A DNA stretch of 64,000 bases. Source: Sulfotelmatobacter sp963788225. GTDB taxonomy: Bacteria > Acidobacteriota > Terriglobia > Terriglobales > Acidobacteriaceae. A program made the translations under genes and the position numbers. This document shows positions 51,246 to 59,272 of this stretch, in pieces. The DNA lies in the NCBI GenBank assembly GCA_963788225.1, contig CAWBGI010000002.1, positions 930,001 through 994,000 on the forward strand, given 5' to 3'. The stretch's first letter is position 1; the number at the start of each line of letters is the position of its first letter. The notes beneath the pieces are model-generated. The model saw nothing but the letters and a program-made list of their open reading frames with translations. It made no database searches and was not told the DNA's origin.

Positions 51246-54200
51246 TCAATGTTCCACGAAGAGCAGCTGCCTCCAAGCGGAAACACTTCCGCGCCACTGG
51301 CTTAAGGTGGGAGAAGTGTTTCCGCCGTTGCCGGCCGGGATACTCTCCAGTTCGTCCTCGAGTACGGCTGTAGTTCCGGCCGAAACCTGAATCTCAATCT
51401 CTAACAGACCAGTGAACGCTCCCACCGAGGGCACCAAACTCGCCATGCCGTTGATATCGCTCTGCACCGTGCTCTGGCTCACGCTGAGGATGACGGGCAT
51501 TCCGGTTTGAGAAACGGCTGGGTCGCCCGGCGGCGTTAGATTCTCTCCCGCAGGAGCCATCACCGTGGATTGAAACACCACGCCAGCCCCAAGCACTGGA
51601 TTCGGCGGCGTAGACGAATCAGTGACTCGGACCCTCAGAGGCTGAAACACCGTCCCCGTGACAACCTGAGCCGCTCCCGCCACGGCCTGCAAATTCAGCA
51701 TCGCCGTGGCCACCGCGTTTCCGTAAATAGTTTTGCAAGGATTATTCCCCGGCGCAACGCAAGCGGTGATCTGCACGTTGGCAGTGAAGTTCGTCAAGGT
51801 CAGCGTGTCCGACGCGTAGCCCTGGCTGTTGGTCACGGCGCTAGCGGAACTGAGCGAACCAGATCCCTGCGCGATCGCAAAGTTTACCGTGACGCCGCTC
51901 TGCGGCACGCCGTTGCTCAAAACCCACGCGCCCAGCGGCACGCTGGCCGATGCCCCCTGCGCGATCCAGAGATAAGGTGTCGCAACTCCAATGTCCAGGG
52001 ACGAAGATGTAGCCGTCATCGTGGCCACGACCGACGGTGAAGAATTGTAAACGCCGGGCGCGAGAGTAGCTGTGATCGTTGCATTTCCCGTAGCCGTGGG
52101 CGTGATCCAGGTGGAAGCCATCCCGCTCTCGTCGCTGATCGCCGGACAACTGGACGCCCCGCCGCAGACCGAGAGTGCGGCGCCGTTCGTGGCGGTCCAT
52201 CCTACGGTCGCGCCATCCACGGGCGTAACTCCATCGGCAGCGAGCACGCGCACGATGACAGGATACGTGGCTTGAGTTCCCACGGGCGTGGAAGGATTTG
52301 CGCCCTGCAATAGCAGGATCTGATCCGTAGAAGCGGCTCCGAAAGTAAGCACTCCGGTCATGATCGAAAATGCGCCGCTTACCGGATCGCTGATGGTAAT
52401 GGTTTGCGGGCCGTCGCTTTGGGAAAGGACGGACACGAGCATCTGACTCGCGTTGGTAGCCAGCAGGGGTGCGCTTACGCTCCCCACGCTGGCAGTAAGC
52501 CCGGGCGCAAAGCCGGTGCCCTGCAAAGTGATTGCGCCGCCATTCACCGAAATGCGCGCCGGGCTCGCCGTGTCTCCATAAAGCACATGCGCGTGGTAGT
52601 GGTAATCGGGGCGCCCATCACCGCGCAGATCGGCGATGCCGATGATGAAACTACTCGAACTCAAAACCTGCGCGTCGAGACGGCTCATGCCGAAAGTCCC
52701 AGAAATGAATGGAGCCGCGGTAAAAGCCGGCGGAGGCGTGCCCTGTGGATCGCCGAGACTCCAAATGCCGACCACAGGTTCAGCCTTTGATTCGCTGGGA
52801 GAACTGGTTTCATCGAGCGCGGTCACGGCGACTGACAGAGTGCGGTTAGCCTGCGCTGTGATCAGAAAATATCCAACATCGCCGTAGCCGCTCAACGAGC
52901 CGACCCAATCGCCTGGCGCAGGAACCGGTGCGGGAACGCTCCAGGTCTCGCTTGCAGCCCACGACGGAACCGGCTGCGCGTTGCCGGACATGAGGATATT
53001 CTGTGCAAGCTCGCCGCCCGAACTCACAGTGACTACGATGGGCTGGAAAGTTCCCGAGGGTGCAACCTGCGCCGGGTCATAGGGACACACGCCGAACGAC
53101 CACAGCGGATCCAGAGCCTCAACCGAGAGCTGATATTGCGCTGTGCTAGCGCCATTCGGGATAGGCAATCCGCCGAGATCGAAGAACCCCTCCAGCGTCG
53201 GATCCGATGATCCGAACTCGCTGTAAGCATTTCCCAGTGCATCGTTCAGGCCCGTGATTGGATTACCGGCATTTCCCGTGAACAGGAATCCCGAAATCGA
53301 CGTAGCTCCATAGGCGTCTGAAGGCAGGTTGGTTGAGGGATCAATCCAGCGCGCGACCACGTTCACGCCTTGCATAGGCTGGGCCGCGTTACCCAGGCGG
53401 TCTACAAAGTAGACCGAGCCGTAAATGCGGGCGGTCGTGGTCGATGCGCTAGTAGGATAAAGACGCGACAGCGCGGCCACATCATCAGGCGCGAACTGAT
53501 AGGGATTGGCGTAGCAGAGCGTGATCGGCACGCAGTTAACCGGGTCCATAAAGTGCATCACGGGAAAGCCGGCGTAGTCATCGGGGGTAGGATGCGGCTT
53601 GCCCGTGATCACATTTAGATTCATCTGCGACCAGCCCAAACCCATGACGTTGCCGAGCACCCGCACCAGCCGGTATTCGACATCCGTAAGTTGCGATGAT
53701 TGCAGCGCGCACTGGCCATTGATGACCACCAGCGCGTGCAGAAAATTGGCGCCTGCGCCGAAGTTGTCCACGCCCCCGTAGACTGCGTTCCAGAAGCATT
53801 CCGAGGCGTCGCCGGCGCCCGAGCCAAGCAAAGCATCCGTGACCGAGCCGTCATAGTCGTAAACGATTCCCACTGGAGTTTGCGTCGCCGAGGGAGTGAT
53901 GTCGGCGGGTGCGGTGACCATCCCGCTGGAGCTGACCGTGATGTTGCTGCCGTTCACATCTTCGGCAAGCTGGCCAGCAGAGTTTGCCGTGAGGGCCGCG
54001 GTAGAAACCGACGTCCATTGGCTGAACGCGCTGGCGACCAGCGCATTAGCCAAGGCGTTGGGCAGGATGGGGCTGAGATCGCCCTGATCGGTGTAGTAGT
54101 TCACCTGCCCGAGCGACCAGGTGATGGGCTGGCCCATGGCCCCAGAGTTGAAATAGCTGGAGCCGGCCACATACTCCGGGCCGCCGGAACGCGCCAGCAT

Positions 54201-54290
54201 AGCAAACATCAGAACGATGGCCAGCGCCGAGGCCAGCCGCAAGAGGAATGAGCGCGCAGCCATGCTCTTGGATATGGTCATCCGGCTCAT
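51246..54290 (-). CDS. Large exported protein with eroded matrixin-like domain and Ig-like repeats
   Basis: From ATG 54290 the protein has 1014 residues; this start overlaps the upstream stop as ATGA. A signal peptide lies at residues 10-36. Residues 50-290 resemble the matrixin-like domain of Acidobacteriota exported proteins (FNSGAMGQPITWS, AFSQWTSVSTAAL, YDYDGSVTDALLG). Where HExxHxxGxxH is expected there is VLGNVMGLGWS (211-221), so zinc ligands and catalytic Glu are lost. The rest is a chain of beta-sandwich Big_1/TIG-like units (PVDGATVGWTATNGAALSV, QSGVTVNFAIAQGSGSLSSA). It is likely a surface protein and not a protease. Confidence 0.8.
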   Translation of the reverse strand: MSRMTISKSMAARSFLLRLASALAIVLMFAMLARSGGPEYVAGSSYFNSGAMGQPITWSLGQVNYYTDQGDLSPILPNALANALVASAFSQWTSVSTAALTANSAGQLAEDVNGSNITVSSSGMVTAPADITPSATQTPVGIVYDYDGSVTDALLGSGAGDASECFWNAVYGGVDNFGAGANFLHALVVINGQCALQSSQLTDVEYRLVRVLGNVMGLGWSQMNLNVITGKPHPTPDDYAGFPVMHFMDPVNCVPITLCYANPYQFAPDDVAALSRLYPTSASTTTARIYGSVYFVDRLGNAAQPMQGVNVVARWIDPSTNLPSDAYGATSISGFLFTGNAGNPITGLNDALGNAYSEFGSSDPTLEGFFDLGGLPIPNGASTAQYQLSVEALDPLWSFGVCPYDPAQVAPSGTFQPIVVTVSSGGELAQNILMSGNAQPVPSWAASETWSVPAPVPAPGDWVGSLSGYGDVGYFLITAQANRTLSVAVTALDETSSPSESKAEPVVGIWSLGDPQGTPPPAFTAAPFISGTFGMSRLDAQVLSSSSFIIGIADLRGDGRPDYHYHAHVLYGDTASPARISVNGGAITLQGTGFAPGLTASVGSVSAPLLATNASQMLVSVLSQSDGPQTITISDPVSGAFSIMTGVLTFGAASTDQILLLQGANPSTPVGTQATYPVIVRVLAADGVTPVDGATVGWTATNGAALSVCGGASSCPAISDESGMASTWITPTATGNATITATLAPGVYNSSPSVVATMTATSSSLDIGVATPYLWIAQGASASVPLGAWVLSNGVPQSGVTVNFAIAQGSGSLSSASAVTNSQGYASDTLTLTNFTANVQITACVAPGNNPCKTIYGNAVATAMLNLQAVAGAAQVVTGTVFQPLRVRVTDSSTPPNPVLGAGVVFQSTVMAPAGENLTPPGDPAVSQTGMPVILSVSQSTVQSDINGMASLVPSVGAFTGLLEIEIQVSAGTTAVLEDELESIPAGNGGNTSPTLSQWRGSVSAWRQLLFVEH

Positions 54291-54964
54291 TCCTCTCCGC
54301 TGGCACGCCGTACGGCCAGGGTGAATACGGCGTAAGGGATGGTTGTTTTTCCACCCAGAATTGGATCGGCCGCCAACGTTAACACGTGCTGCGGATTCAT
54401 CGCGATCCTGCCTTGAGAATCCACCGCGAATCGGCCCAGCGCCCCAGCCACTGGACTGGTGAGCCCCAATTTGCTCGGCGAATAGAGAAAGAGCAGCACG
54501 TGTTCGCCAATGCGGTAGCGCTCGCCGCCAGTCCACAGGCCGGCCCACTCGCGGATCGTCAGACTTTGACCCGGTGCAGTGCCGCGCATGGCATGTTCAA
54601 CCTGAAACGTAACGGTAGTACACGCAGACGCTTGCCCCGAGGACGAGGGCGCGCGCCCGATGGAAGTGACACGTCCAGAAAAGATGATTCCGGCCGCGCG
54701 CACCAGGTGTGAAAAAACGGGCAACTGCGGAGCAATGGGGTAATGCCGTGGCGCACTGGGGGGAGGAATCGAAACGGGTGCAATAGGCGGGGAATAGCGC
54801 GGCGGCGCAAAGTTTGGCGCAACCGCGGGCCCGGCGGCAGGAACGCGTGCAGGCAAACGATCCGCGTCATCCTGCCCACGCAGAGACGCAGGCGCTACGA
54901 AGATCGAACCAAAGACAACGATCAGCGAAAAAAGGGCGAGCAGACGCCAGCAACTCCCGCTCAT
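54287..54964 (-). CDS. Exported hypothetical protein upstream of the matrixin-like gene
   Basis: A 225-residue protein from ATG 54964, chosen because a signal peptide (CWRLLALFSLIVVFGSIFVAPASLRGQ) follows at once; a further upstream start exists at 55030. A Pro/Ala-rich linker (residues 35-75) precedes a domain with IIFSGRVTSIGRAP and GERYRIGEHVLLFLYSPSKLGLTSPVAGALGRF. This pattern is typical of small exported OB-like domains. No function is known. It is coupled to the next gene by ATGA overlap. Confidence 0.75.
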   Translation of the reverse strand: MSGSCWRLLALFSLIVVFGSIFVAPASLRGQDDADRLPARVPAAGPAVAPNFAPPRYSPPIAPVSIPPPSAPRHYPIAPQLPVFSHLVRAAGIIFSGRVTSIGRAPSSSGQASACTTVTFQVEHAMRGTAPGQSLTIREWAGLWTGGERYRIGEHVLLFLYSPSKLGLTSPVAGALGRFAVDSQGRIAMNPQHVLTLAADPILGGKTTIPYAVFTLAVRRASGEE

Positions 54965-55209
54965 ACCATCACCTGGCAACGAGTATCTGCTCGGAGGAAT
55001 CTGGGAAACCGGAGCTATCTTAATCAGCATCCGGGAATTGGCAGTGTGACGGATGTCACAACGAGCCTGTGGATTAAAGGGTCATTCCCAATTCGGGCTG
55101 ACTAGCCGGACGCGCGGGCAGGTGAATCTACCTCACAAATGGTCTTGGGATATTGCTTCGCCCCGGAGGGGCATCGCGCATTCTTCAGCCCCTGAAGGAA
55201 CCGGTCGCA

Positions 55210-56118
55210 TCACAACCCATGCCTCAGATGCTCCTCAGCGCTAAGGTTCGCACCAGCCAGCAGTAGCAGTCCCGTCAGAAATGCCCAGAACATCATGCTA
55301 ACCGACAGCGCGAAAGGCCCATAGACTTCGGCAAAATTGAGCCAGGGCAGCGCCAGGATGTAGCCATATTTCAAAGCCTCCGAGAGCAATCCCATAATGA
55401 CGGCGCTCGGCAGCACGGCGCGCGCCGGAACTTTGCCGTTGGGCAACACCCAGTAGATCAGAAAGAAGATCGCGATGCTGGCGGCGATGGCGAAAGCTTT
55501 CATCACCACAAATCCCACCACACGAATAAACCCCGAGCCGTGCCCGCGCAGCAGAAATCCCATCAAAGCCACGTTCCCCGCGGTCGCCGCAACCGAGAGC
55601 AAAGCCAGCACGCCGCAGCCGAAAGCCAGCCCCAGCGCGATCAACTGATTGCCGACATACGAGCGATTATTCGGAAAGCGCCAGATGCGGTTCAGCGCCA
55701 CTTCCAGCGGCATAAATACGCCGGTTGAAGTCACCAGCAGGATGATCAGCGAGAAAATCTGCACCCGCTGCCGCGAATTCACCATGGCGTTCAGGTTGCG
55801 GATGACGAACTCCTGCCCTGCGGGAAGGTAGTCGCGCAGCAACTCAATCACCACGTCATACATCACGCGCGAGTGAAACACGCGCCGGATCAGCGTCATC
55901 AACAACACCACAAAAGGGAAAAACGACAGGATCGAATTGGCCGCCACCGAAAAGGCGAAAGTGTGTACGTCAGTGCGCAGCAGGTATTTCAGCGTCGAAA
56001 AGGCCAGGCCTGAACGCCCGCGGCGCGGCCGCCGCGAGGGAACAGGCTTGCTTTCCGGAGCTGGCGGCGCGCTAACAGAGGTCTGGTCGGGCACAGGCGT
56101 GTTCCTTAATTCTATCAA
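55210..56118 (-). CDS. YihY/BrkB-family membrane protein
   Basis: A 302-residue inner-membrane protein with six hydrophobic segments. The signature FAFSVAANSILSFFPFVVLLMTL and EVALNRIWRFPNNRSYVGNQLIALGLAF matches the YihY/BrkB family, formerly called ribonuclease BN by error. The N-terminus is Arg/Pro-rich and cytoplasmic. The transported substrate, if any, is unknown. It stands alone, with AT-rich DNA upstream. Confidence 0.9.
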   Translation of the reverse strand: MIELRNTPVPDQTSVSAPPAPESKPVPSRRPRRGRSGLAFSTLKYLLRTDVHTFAFSVAANSILSFFPFVVLLMTLIRRVFHSRVMYDVVIELLRDYLPAGQEFVIRNLNAMVNSRQRVQIFSLIILLVTSTGVFMPLEVALNRIWRFPNNRSYVGNQLIALGLAFGCGVLALLSVAATAGNVALMGFLLRGHGSGFIRVVGFVVMKAFAIAASIAIFFLIYWVLPNGKVPARAVLPSAVIMGLLSEALKYGYILALPWLNFAEVYGPFALSVSMMFWAFLTGLLLLAGANLSAEEHLRHGL

Positions 56119-56572
56119 AGGATCGCGGCTAGTTTCGCCTTTCCTTCGGTTTTGTCCCCCACAAGGGCCGCCACAGGCGTTACTTATACCTTGTTAAAGC
56201 TTAAAATGAGACTTCCGCCTATATTTTCGTCCCAGCCACTAATTTTTCTTGCGAAACGATTTAATAGTCCTTATTATCGGTTCGCTCATGGCGCGGCCAC
56301 TTGCCGGGTCATGAATTCGTAAGGCAGGTTGATGTCTTGAGCAGGGCAGTAGAAATCAGCGCCGCTGGTCGGGCTCCGCAAGTTCGCGCCGCATTTTCTT
56401 CACGCGCCGTTGAACCCAGGAGTCTTTTTTGCTTTGGGGCAATTTCTTCCGCACACAAAGAGACACAACCAGGTTTCATCGGCTTTCCTGAGGGGGCGCG
56501 CCGCGCGAGCGGAGCAACAATCGGGAAATCCGGGGACCTAATTCTTAATGATCAGAGGAAAGGAGTTTTTCT
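56119..56572 (+). other. Long leader/intergenic region upstream of the cold-shock gene
   Basis: A 454-nt gap without a gene. Its first part (56170-56290) is clearly more AT-rich than the surroundings. A sigma-70-like promoter is seen at 56249-56277. If it is used, the csp mRNA has a leader of about 290 nt, as known for cold-shock genes. AGGAG at 56561-56565 is the ribosome binding site. Confidence 0.55.
56249..56277 (+). promoter_or_regulatory. Candidate sigma-70 promoter for the cold-shock gene
   Basis: TTGCGA at 56249-56254, 17 nt, TATTAT at 56272-56277. It matches the consensus in 4 of 6 and 5 of 6 positions. It is the best hexamer pair I saw in this AT-rich stretch. Confidence 0.45.
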
Positions 56573-56776
56573 GTGAGAGAGAAGGGAACAGTGAAGTGGT
56601 TCAACGGGGCGAAGGGATATGGTTTCATCCAGCGCTCCACGGGAGAGGATGTTTTCGTGCATTTCTCCGCGATTCAAGAGAACGGCTACCGCTCGCTCAA
56701 CGAGGGTGAGACCGTGGAGTTCGATCTGCTGAAAGGTCCCAAAGGCTTTCAGGCGGGCAACGTAGTCCGCGCCTAA
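56573..56776 (+). CDS. Cold-shock protein, CspA family
   Basis: A 67-residue OB-fold RNA chaperone. RNP1 is KGYGFI and RNP2 VFVHF, both intact. The start GTKWF-like opening reads REKGTVKWFNGAKGYGFIQ. The start codon is GTG at 56573, 7 nt after AGGAG. A strong intrinsic terminator follows 23 nt after the stop. The long upstream region suggests regulation through the mRNA leader. Confidence 0.96.
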   Translation: MREKGTVKWFNGAKGYGFIQRSTGEDVFVHFSAIQENGYRSLNEGETVEFDLLKGPKGFQAGNVVRA

Positions 56777-56799
56777 CCTCGATCATCCCGGATCGCGAA

Positions 56800-56825
56800 C
56801 CCTCCCGCCCGGCGGGAGGGTTTTT
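56800..56825 (+). terminator. Intrinsic terminator of the cold-shock gene
   Basis: CCCTCCCGCC and GGCGGGAGGG form a 9-10-bp GC stem with a very small loop (56800-56820), followed by TTTTT. Confidence 0.92.
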
Positions 56826-56834
56826 CCTTGCCTT

Positions 56835-56932
56835 ATGTTCCGACTGAAAAATTGTGCGTTATGTTCCGGCTGGAACATTGGAGCGGTTTTGAACTCGCTT
56901 TACAGATTGGCGTAATGTTCCGACCGGAACAC
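56835..56932. promoter_or_regulatory. Three related palindromic sites, ATGTTCCGRCYGGAACAT type
   Basis: Half-degenerate ATGTTCCGACTGAAAAAT at 56835-56852, ATGTTCCGGCTGGAACAT at 56861-56878 and ATGTTCCGACCGGAACAC at 56915-56932. Start-to-start distances are 26 and 54. They look like operators of a dimeric regulator, perhaps LexA-like, but no adjacent gene remains. Confidence 0.6.
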
Positions 56933-56998
56933 TGTGGAAAAGCATGAAATCGAGTTTGGCAAGTTGTTGATTCCTCGAGTGCGCCTTACGGCGCAGAT

Positions 56999-57037
56999 GT
57001 CTACTTTCGAGGACGTTGCATGTCCACTAAAGTAGAC
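56999..57037. promoter_or_regulatory. Interrupted palindrome adjoining a -35 box
   Basis: GTCTACTTT (56999-57007) and AAAGTAGAC (57029-57037) are exact complements, with a nested GGAC...GTCC inside. The right arm abuts TTGACA at 57038. Confidence 0.7.
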
Positions 57038-57067
57038 TTGACAGGCGCGGTTTGTACTTTTTATGGT
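57038..57067 (+). promoter_or_regulatory. Strong promoter-like hexamers without a downstream gene
   Basis: TTGACA at 57038-57043 and TATGGT at 57062-57067, spacing 18. TGTAC...GTACA at 57053-57069 adds another small dyad over the -10 region. The IS3 element begins 70 nt downstream. Confidence 0.55.
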
Positions 57068-57132
57068 ACAGGGCTTGTTGGATCATCCTCTCGGGCTGGG
57101 CCTGAAGCTCGGGCTAGGATAATGGGGTACGT

Positions 57133-57136
57133 CCCG
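57133..57136 (+). repeat. Left 4-bp target duplication of the IS3 element
   Basis: CCCG, matching 58558-58561 on the other side. Confidence 0.7.
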
Positions 57137-57195
57137 TGGAGTGCACCCCAAAACTGAGACAAGGAAAATGGTGACAGTTCTCGAGAGGAGAACGC

Positions 57196-57576
57196 ATGTC
57201 ACAAGGCGAACCGAAGCAGATTGAATACGCGAAGGAGTTGAAGCTGGCCGCGGTACGGCGGGTGTTATCGGGAGAAAGCGTGAGCGGGGTGGCGCAAGAG
57301 CTGGGCATTCGACGGAAGCGGCTGTACGTGTGGAAGGATCGGTACGCAGAGTTAGGGGAAGCTGGGCTCGTGCATCGGCGGAGAGGAAGACCGCGAAAGC
57401 AAACGCTGGCAGCGGCCAGTGGGTCGGAAGCCATGGCCGGACGTGGGGAGTTGCTGGCGGCGCGGAAGCGGATCGCAGAGTTAGAACGCAAAGTAGGGCA
57501 GCAGGAGTTGGAACTGGATTTTTTCGGCGAAGCCTTGCGGCGCATCGGAGTGGACGGGAAGCGATCTGCACGTTGA
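57196..57576 (+). CDS. IS3 OrfA (helix-turn-helix protein)
   Basis: A 126-residue DNA-binding protein. The helix-turn-helix region is YAKELKLAAVRRVLSGESVSGVAQELGIRRKRLYVWKDRYAE, followed by a basic RRRGRPRKQ and a leucine-zipper-like ARKRIAELERKVGQQELELDFF. A slippery heptamer T TTT TTC at 57519-57525 allows a -1 shift into OrfB. Confidence 0.93.
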   Translation: MSQGEPKQIEYAKELKLAAVRRVLSGESVSGVAQELGIRRKRLYVWKDRYAELGEAGLVHRRRGRPRKQTLAAASGSEAMAGRGELLAARKRIAELERKVGQQELELDFFGEALRRIGVDGKRSAR

Positions 57577-58526
57577 TCGCGGAGCGGGCCGAGCAAGGCG
57601 GCCTCAGGGTGGAGCGAATGTGCGAGTTGAGCGGCGTGAGCCGCGCGGGATTTTATCGGCACTGGGAAGCCTCCGCACCGCGACAGGTAGATACGGCAGT
57701 GCGCGATGCCATCCAGCAAGTGATCGTGGCGAAGCGGTTCTATGGCTATCGGCGAGTGCAGCGAGAGTTGCGGCAGCGCGGGCTCCCGGTCAACGCCAAG
57801 CGCGTGTTGCGGCTCATGCGCGAGGACAATCTGCTCGGTTTGCGCAGGCGGCGATTTGTGCCGGCGACGACGGATTCGCAGCATGGCTGGCGGGTATGGC
57901 CGAACCTGGCGCGCGGCCTGGTGACGCAAAACCTCAATGAACTCTGGGTGGCCGATATCACCTATGTGCGATTGCAGGAGGAGTTTGTCTATCTCGCCGT
58001 GGTGCTGGATGCACATTCCCGGCGGGTGATCGGGTGGGCGCTGGCGCGACATCTGGGCGCGAGTTTGGCACTGGAGGCGTTGCGCCTGGCACTGGCGGAA
58101 CGACAACCCGCGCCGGGCTTGATTCATCATTCCGACCGCGGCATCCAGTACGCATGTTCCGACTATCTCACCCTGCTCGCCGACCATGGCGCGCAACCGA
58201 GCATGAGTCGGGTGGGCAATCCTTACGACAATGCCAAGGCTGAATCTTTCATGAAGACCCTGAAGCAGGAGCAAGTACGCGGCAACCACTGGCGCGATCT
58301 GGACGCCTTGCGCGGTGACCTGGCGACGTTCTTAGAGACCACTTACAACCACCAGCGGCTGCATTCGGCGCTCGGATATCAAACGCCCGCCGCTTTCGAG
58401 CAGCAGTTGTGGGCCCGCAGCCTCGAAGCTTCTACAGAGCTGACTGGGGCGAGGGAGCTAACCGCCCCCTCGCCCCAGACCCCACTCCCCGGTTTACAAT
58501 GTTTTTCGCAACGCAACTGTCCCTAG
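57525..58526 (+). CDS. IS3 OrfB (DDE transposase, made by -1 frameshift)
   Basis: About 333 residues in the -1 frame relative to OrfA. The rve core shows Asp in LWVADITYVRLQEEFVYLAVV, Asp in IHHSDRGIQYACSDY and Glu in NPYDNAKAESFMKTLK. HTH_21-type RFYGYRRVQRELRQRGLPVNAKRVLRLMRE precedes it. The end includes YNHQRLHSALGYQTPAAFEQQ. All catalytic residues are present, so the element could be active. No independent start codon with a good binding site was found. Confidence 0.92.
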   Translation, partial: RRSLAAHRSGREAICTLIAERAEQGGLRVERMCELSGVSRAGFYRHWEASAPRQVDTAVRDAIQQVIVAKRFYGYRRVQRELRQRGLPVNAKRVLRLMREDNLLGLRRRRFVPATTDSQHGWRVWPNLARGLVTQNLNELWVADITYVRLQEEFVYLAVVLDAHSRRVIGWALARHLGASLALEALRLALAERQPAPGLIHHSDRGIQYACSDYLTLLADHGAQPSMSRVGNPYDNAKAESFMKTLKQEQVRGNHWRDLDALRGDLATFLETTYNHQRLHSALGYQTPAAFEQQLWARSLEASTELTGARELTAPSPQTPLPGLQCFSQRNCP

Positions 58527-58557
58527 TTCTTTTGTCTCACCTCAGGGGTGCACTCCA

Positions 58558-58870
58558 CCCGTCTGTCCCCGGATTGTCAGATCGGTCTCGCGCAGCGCGT
58601 CGCTGCCCAGGCCGCGCCAGTAGAGGGTTCCGGTCGCTCCGCTGGCGCAGGCGCCCGGCGTCGCGCCTTCGGTACACTTCTCCACGCGCAGGCCGTCCGC
58701 GTCGTAAATGTACGAGTATCCGGCGGTGGCGATCAAGCGATTCTCGGCGTCGTACACATAGGATGCGGTGCCGTTGCTGGTCATGTTGCCCGCCGCGTCG
58801 TAGCCGAAGCCGGTGAGCTGGTTGTTGGTTAACGCCGACGCGCTAAGCCCCTCGTGATTGGTCTTGCCCG
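58558..58870 (-). pseudogene. RHS-repeat protein fragment
   Basis: On the minus strand a stretch reads TNNQLTGFGYDAAGNMTSNG and SYVYDAENRLIATAGYSYIYDADGLRVEK, the typical YD-repeat core of RHS proteins. It has no start and no toxin end. The 3' side is cut by the IS3 element; rejoining across the IS gives a stop after about 10 residues, so it was already a remnant. The 58558-58571 part carries a CGGGGACAGACGGG repeat, also found at 59229. Confidence 0.75.
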
Positions 58871-58887
58871 CGATTCCCCGCCCTTCC

Positions 58888-59148
58888 TCAATGACTGAAT
58901 CGCCGCCAGAGCAGGTCGAGGAGCAGCAAAACGAGCCCTAGGCCCACAATGACCCTCGCGCCCCGCTTCCGGGCTGCGGTGGCCGGCTGGCGTGGCCGAA
59001 GAAACACGTAGTTCAGAAGAGCGAGGACGGCTACGGAAACCGATGCCCAAAACCAGAACGGGATTTGTTGCGGAAGAACGAACAGCGACACGGCGATACC
59101 TACCAGACTGGCCACGTTTACCAACACGATCCTCTTCCAGTTGCTCAT
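58888..59148 (-). CDS. Small membrane protein
   Basis: An 86-residue protein with three likely membrane segments: IVLVNVASLVGIAVSLFVL, FWFWASVSVAVLALLNYVFL and VIVGLGLVLLLLDLLWRRF. A basic loop (RPRQPATAARKRGAR) separates the second and third. No family was recognised. It lies between the RHS fragment and a repeat at 59229-59246, and could be a former immunity-type protein of the RHS gene, which is only a guess from position. Confidence 0.65.
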   Translation of the reverse strand: MSNWKRIVLVNVASLVGIAVSLFVLPQQIPFWFWASVSVAVLALLNYVFLRPRQPATAARKRGARVIVGLGLVLLLLDLLWRRFSH

Positions 59149-59228
59149 CGTCAGTGCATCCTCCCTCAGTCGCTGTCGCTGTTACCGCCGGACGCCCTAG
59201 GTGCGACGGGGGGCGCTGGGGAGAAATG

Positions 59229-59246
59229 CGGGGACAGACGGGACGT
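59229..59246 (+). repeat. 18-bp repeat shared with the IS3 insertion site
   Basis: CGGGGACAGACGGGACGT. The same 18 bp, in inverse orientation, is rebuilt when the IS3 element and one CCCG copy are removed (58571-58558 joined to 57132-57129). Confidence 0.75.
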
Positions 59247-59272
59247 TTTCCATTAATTTCGATTCTTTAGCC

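Larger units (their letters stand above)
57137..58557 (+). mobile_element. IS3-family insertion sequence
   Basis: A 1421-bp element. Terminal inverted repeats TGGAGTGCACCCC (57137-57149) and GGGGTGCACTCCA (58545-58557) are perfect over 13 bp, and a second matching block GAGACAA follows after six bases. A CCCG duplication flanks it. Two overlapping frames give OrfA and, by -1 frameshift, OrfAB. It interrupts a repeat-flanked RHS remnant. Confidence 0.95.

Noticed and set aside
52404..54251. Several plus-strand frames opposite the large exported protein
   Set aside because: They lack start signals and domain features; the minus-strand gene has a signal peptide and coherent Ig-like repeats.
56573..57190. 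A biosynthetic or defence system around the orphan palindromes
   Set aside because: There is no reading frame of gene-like quality between the cold-shock gene and the IS3 element.
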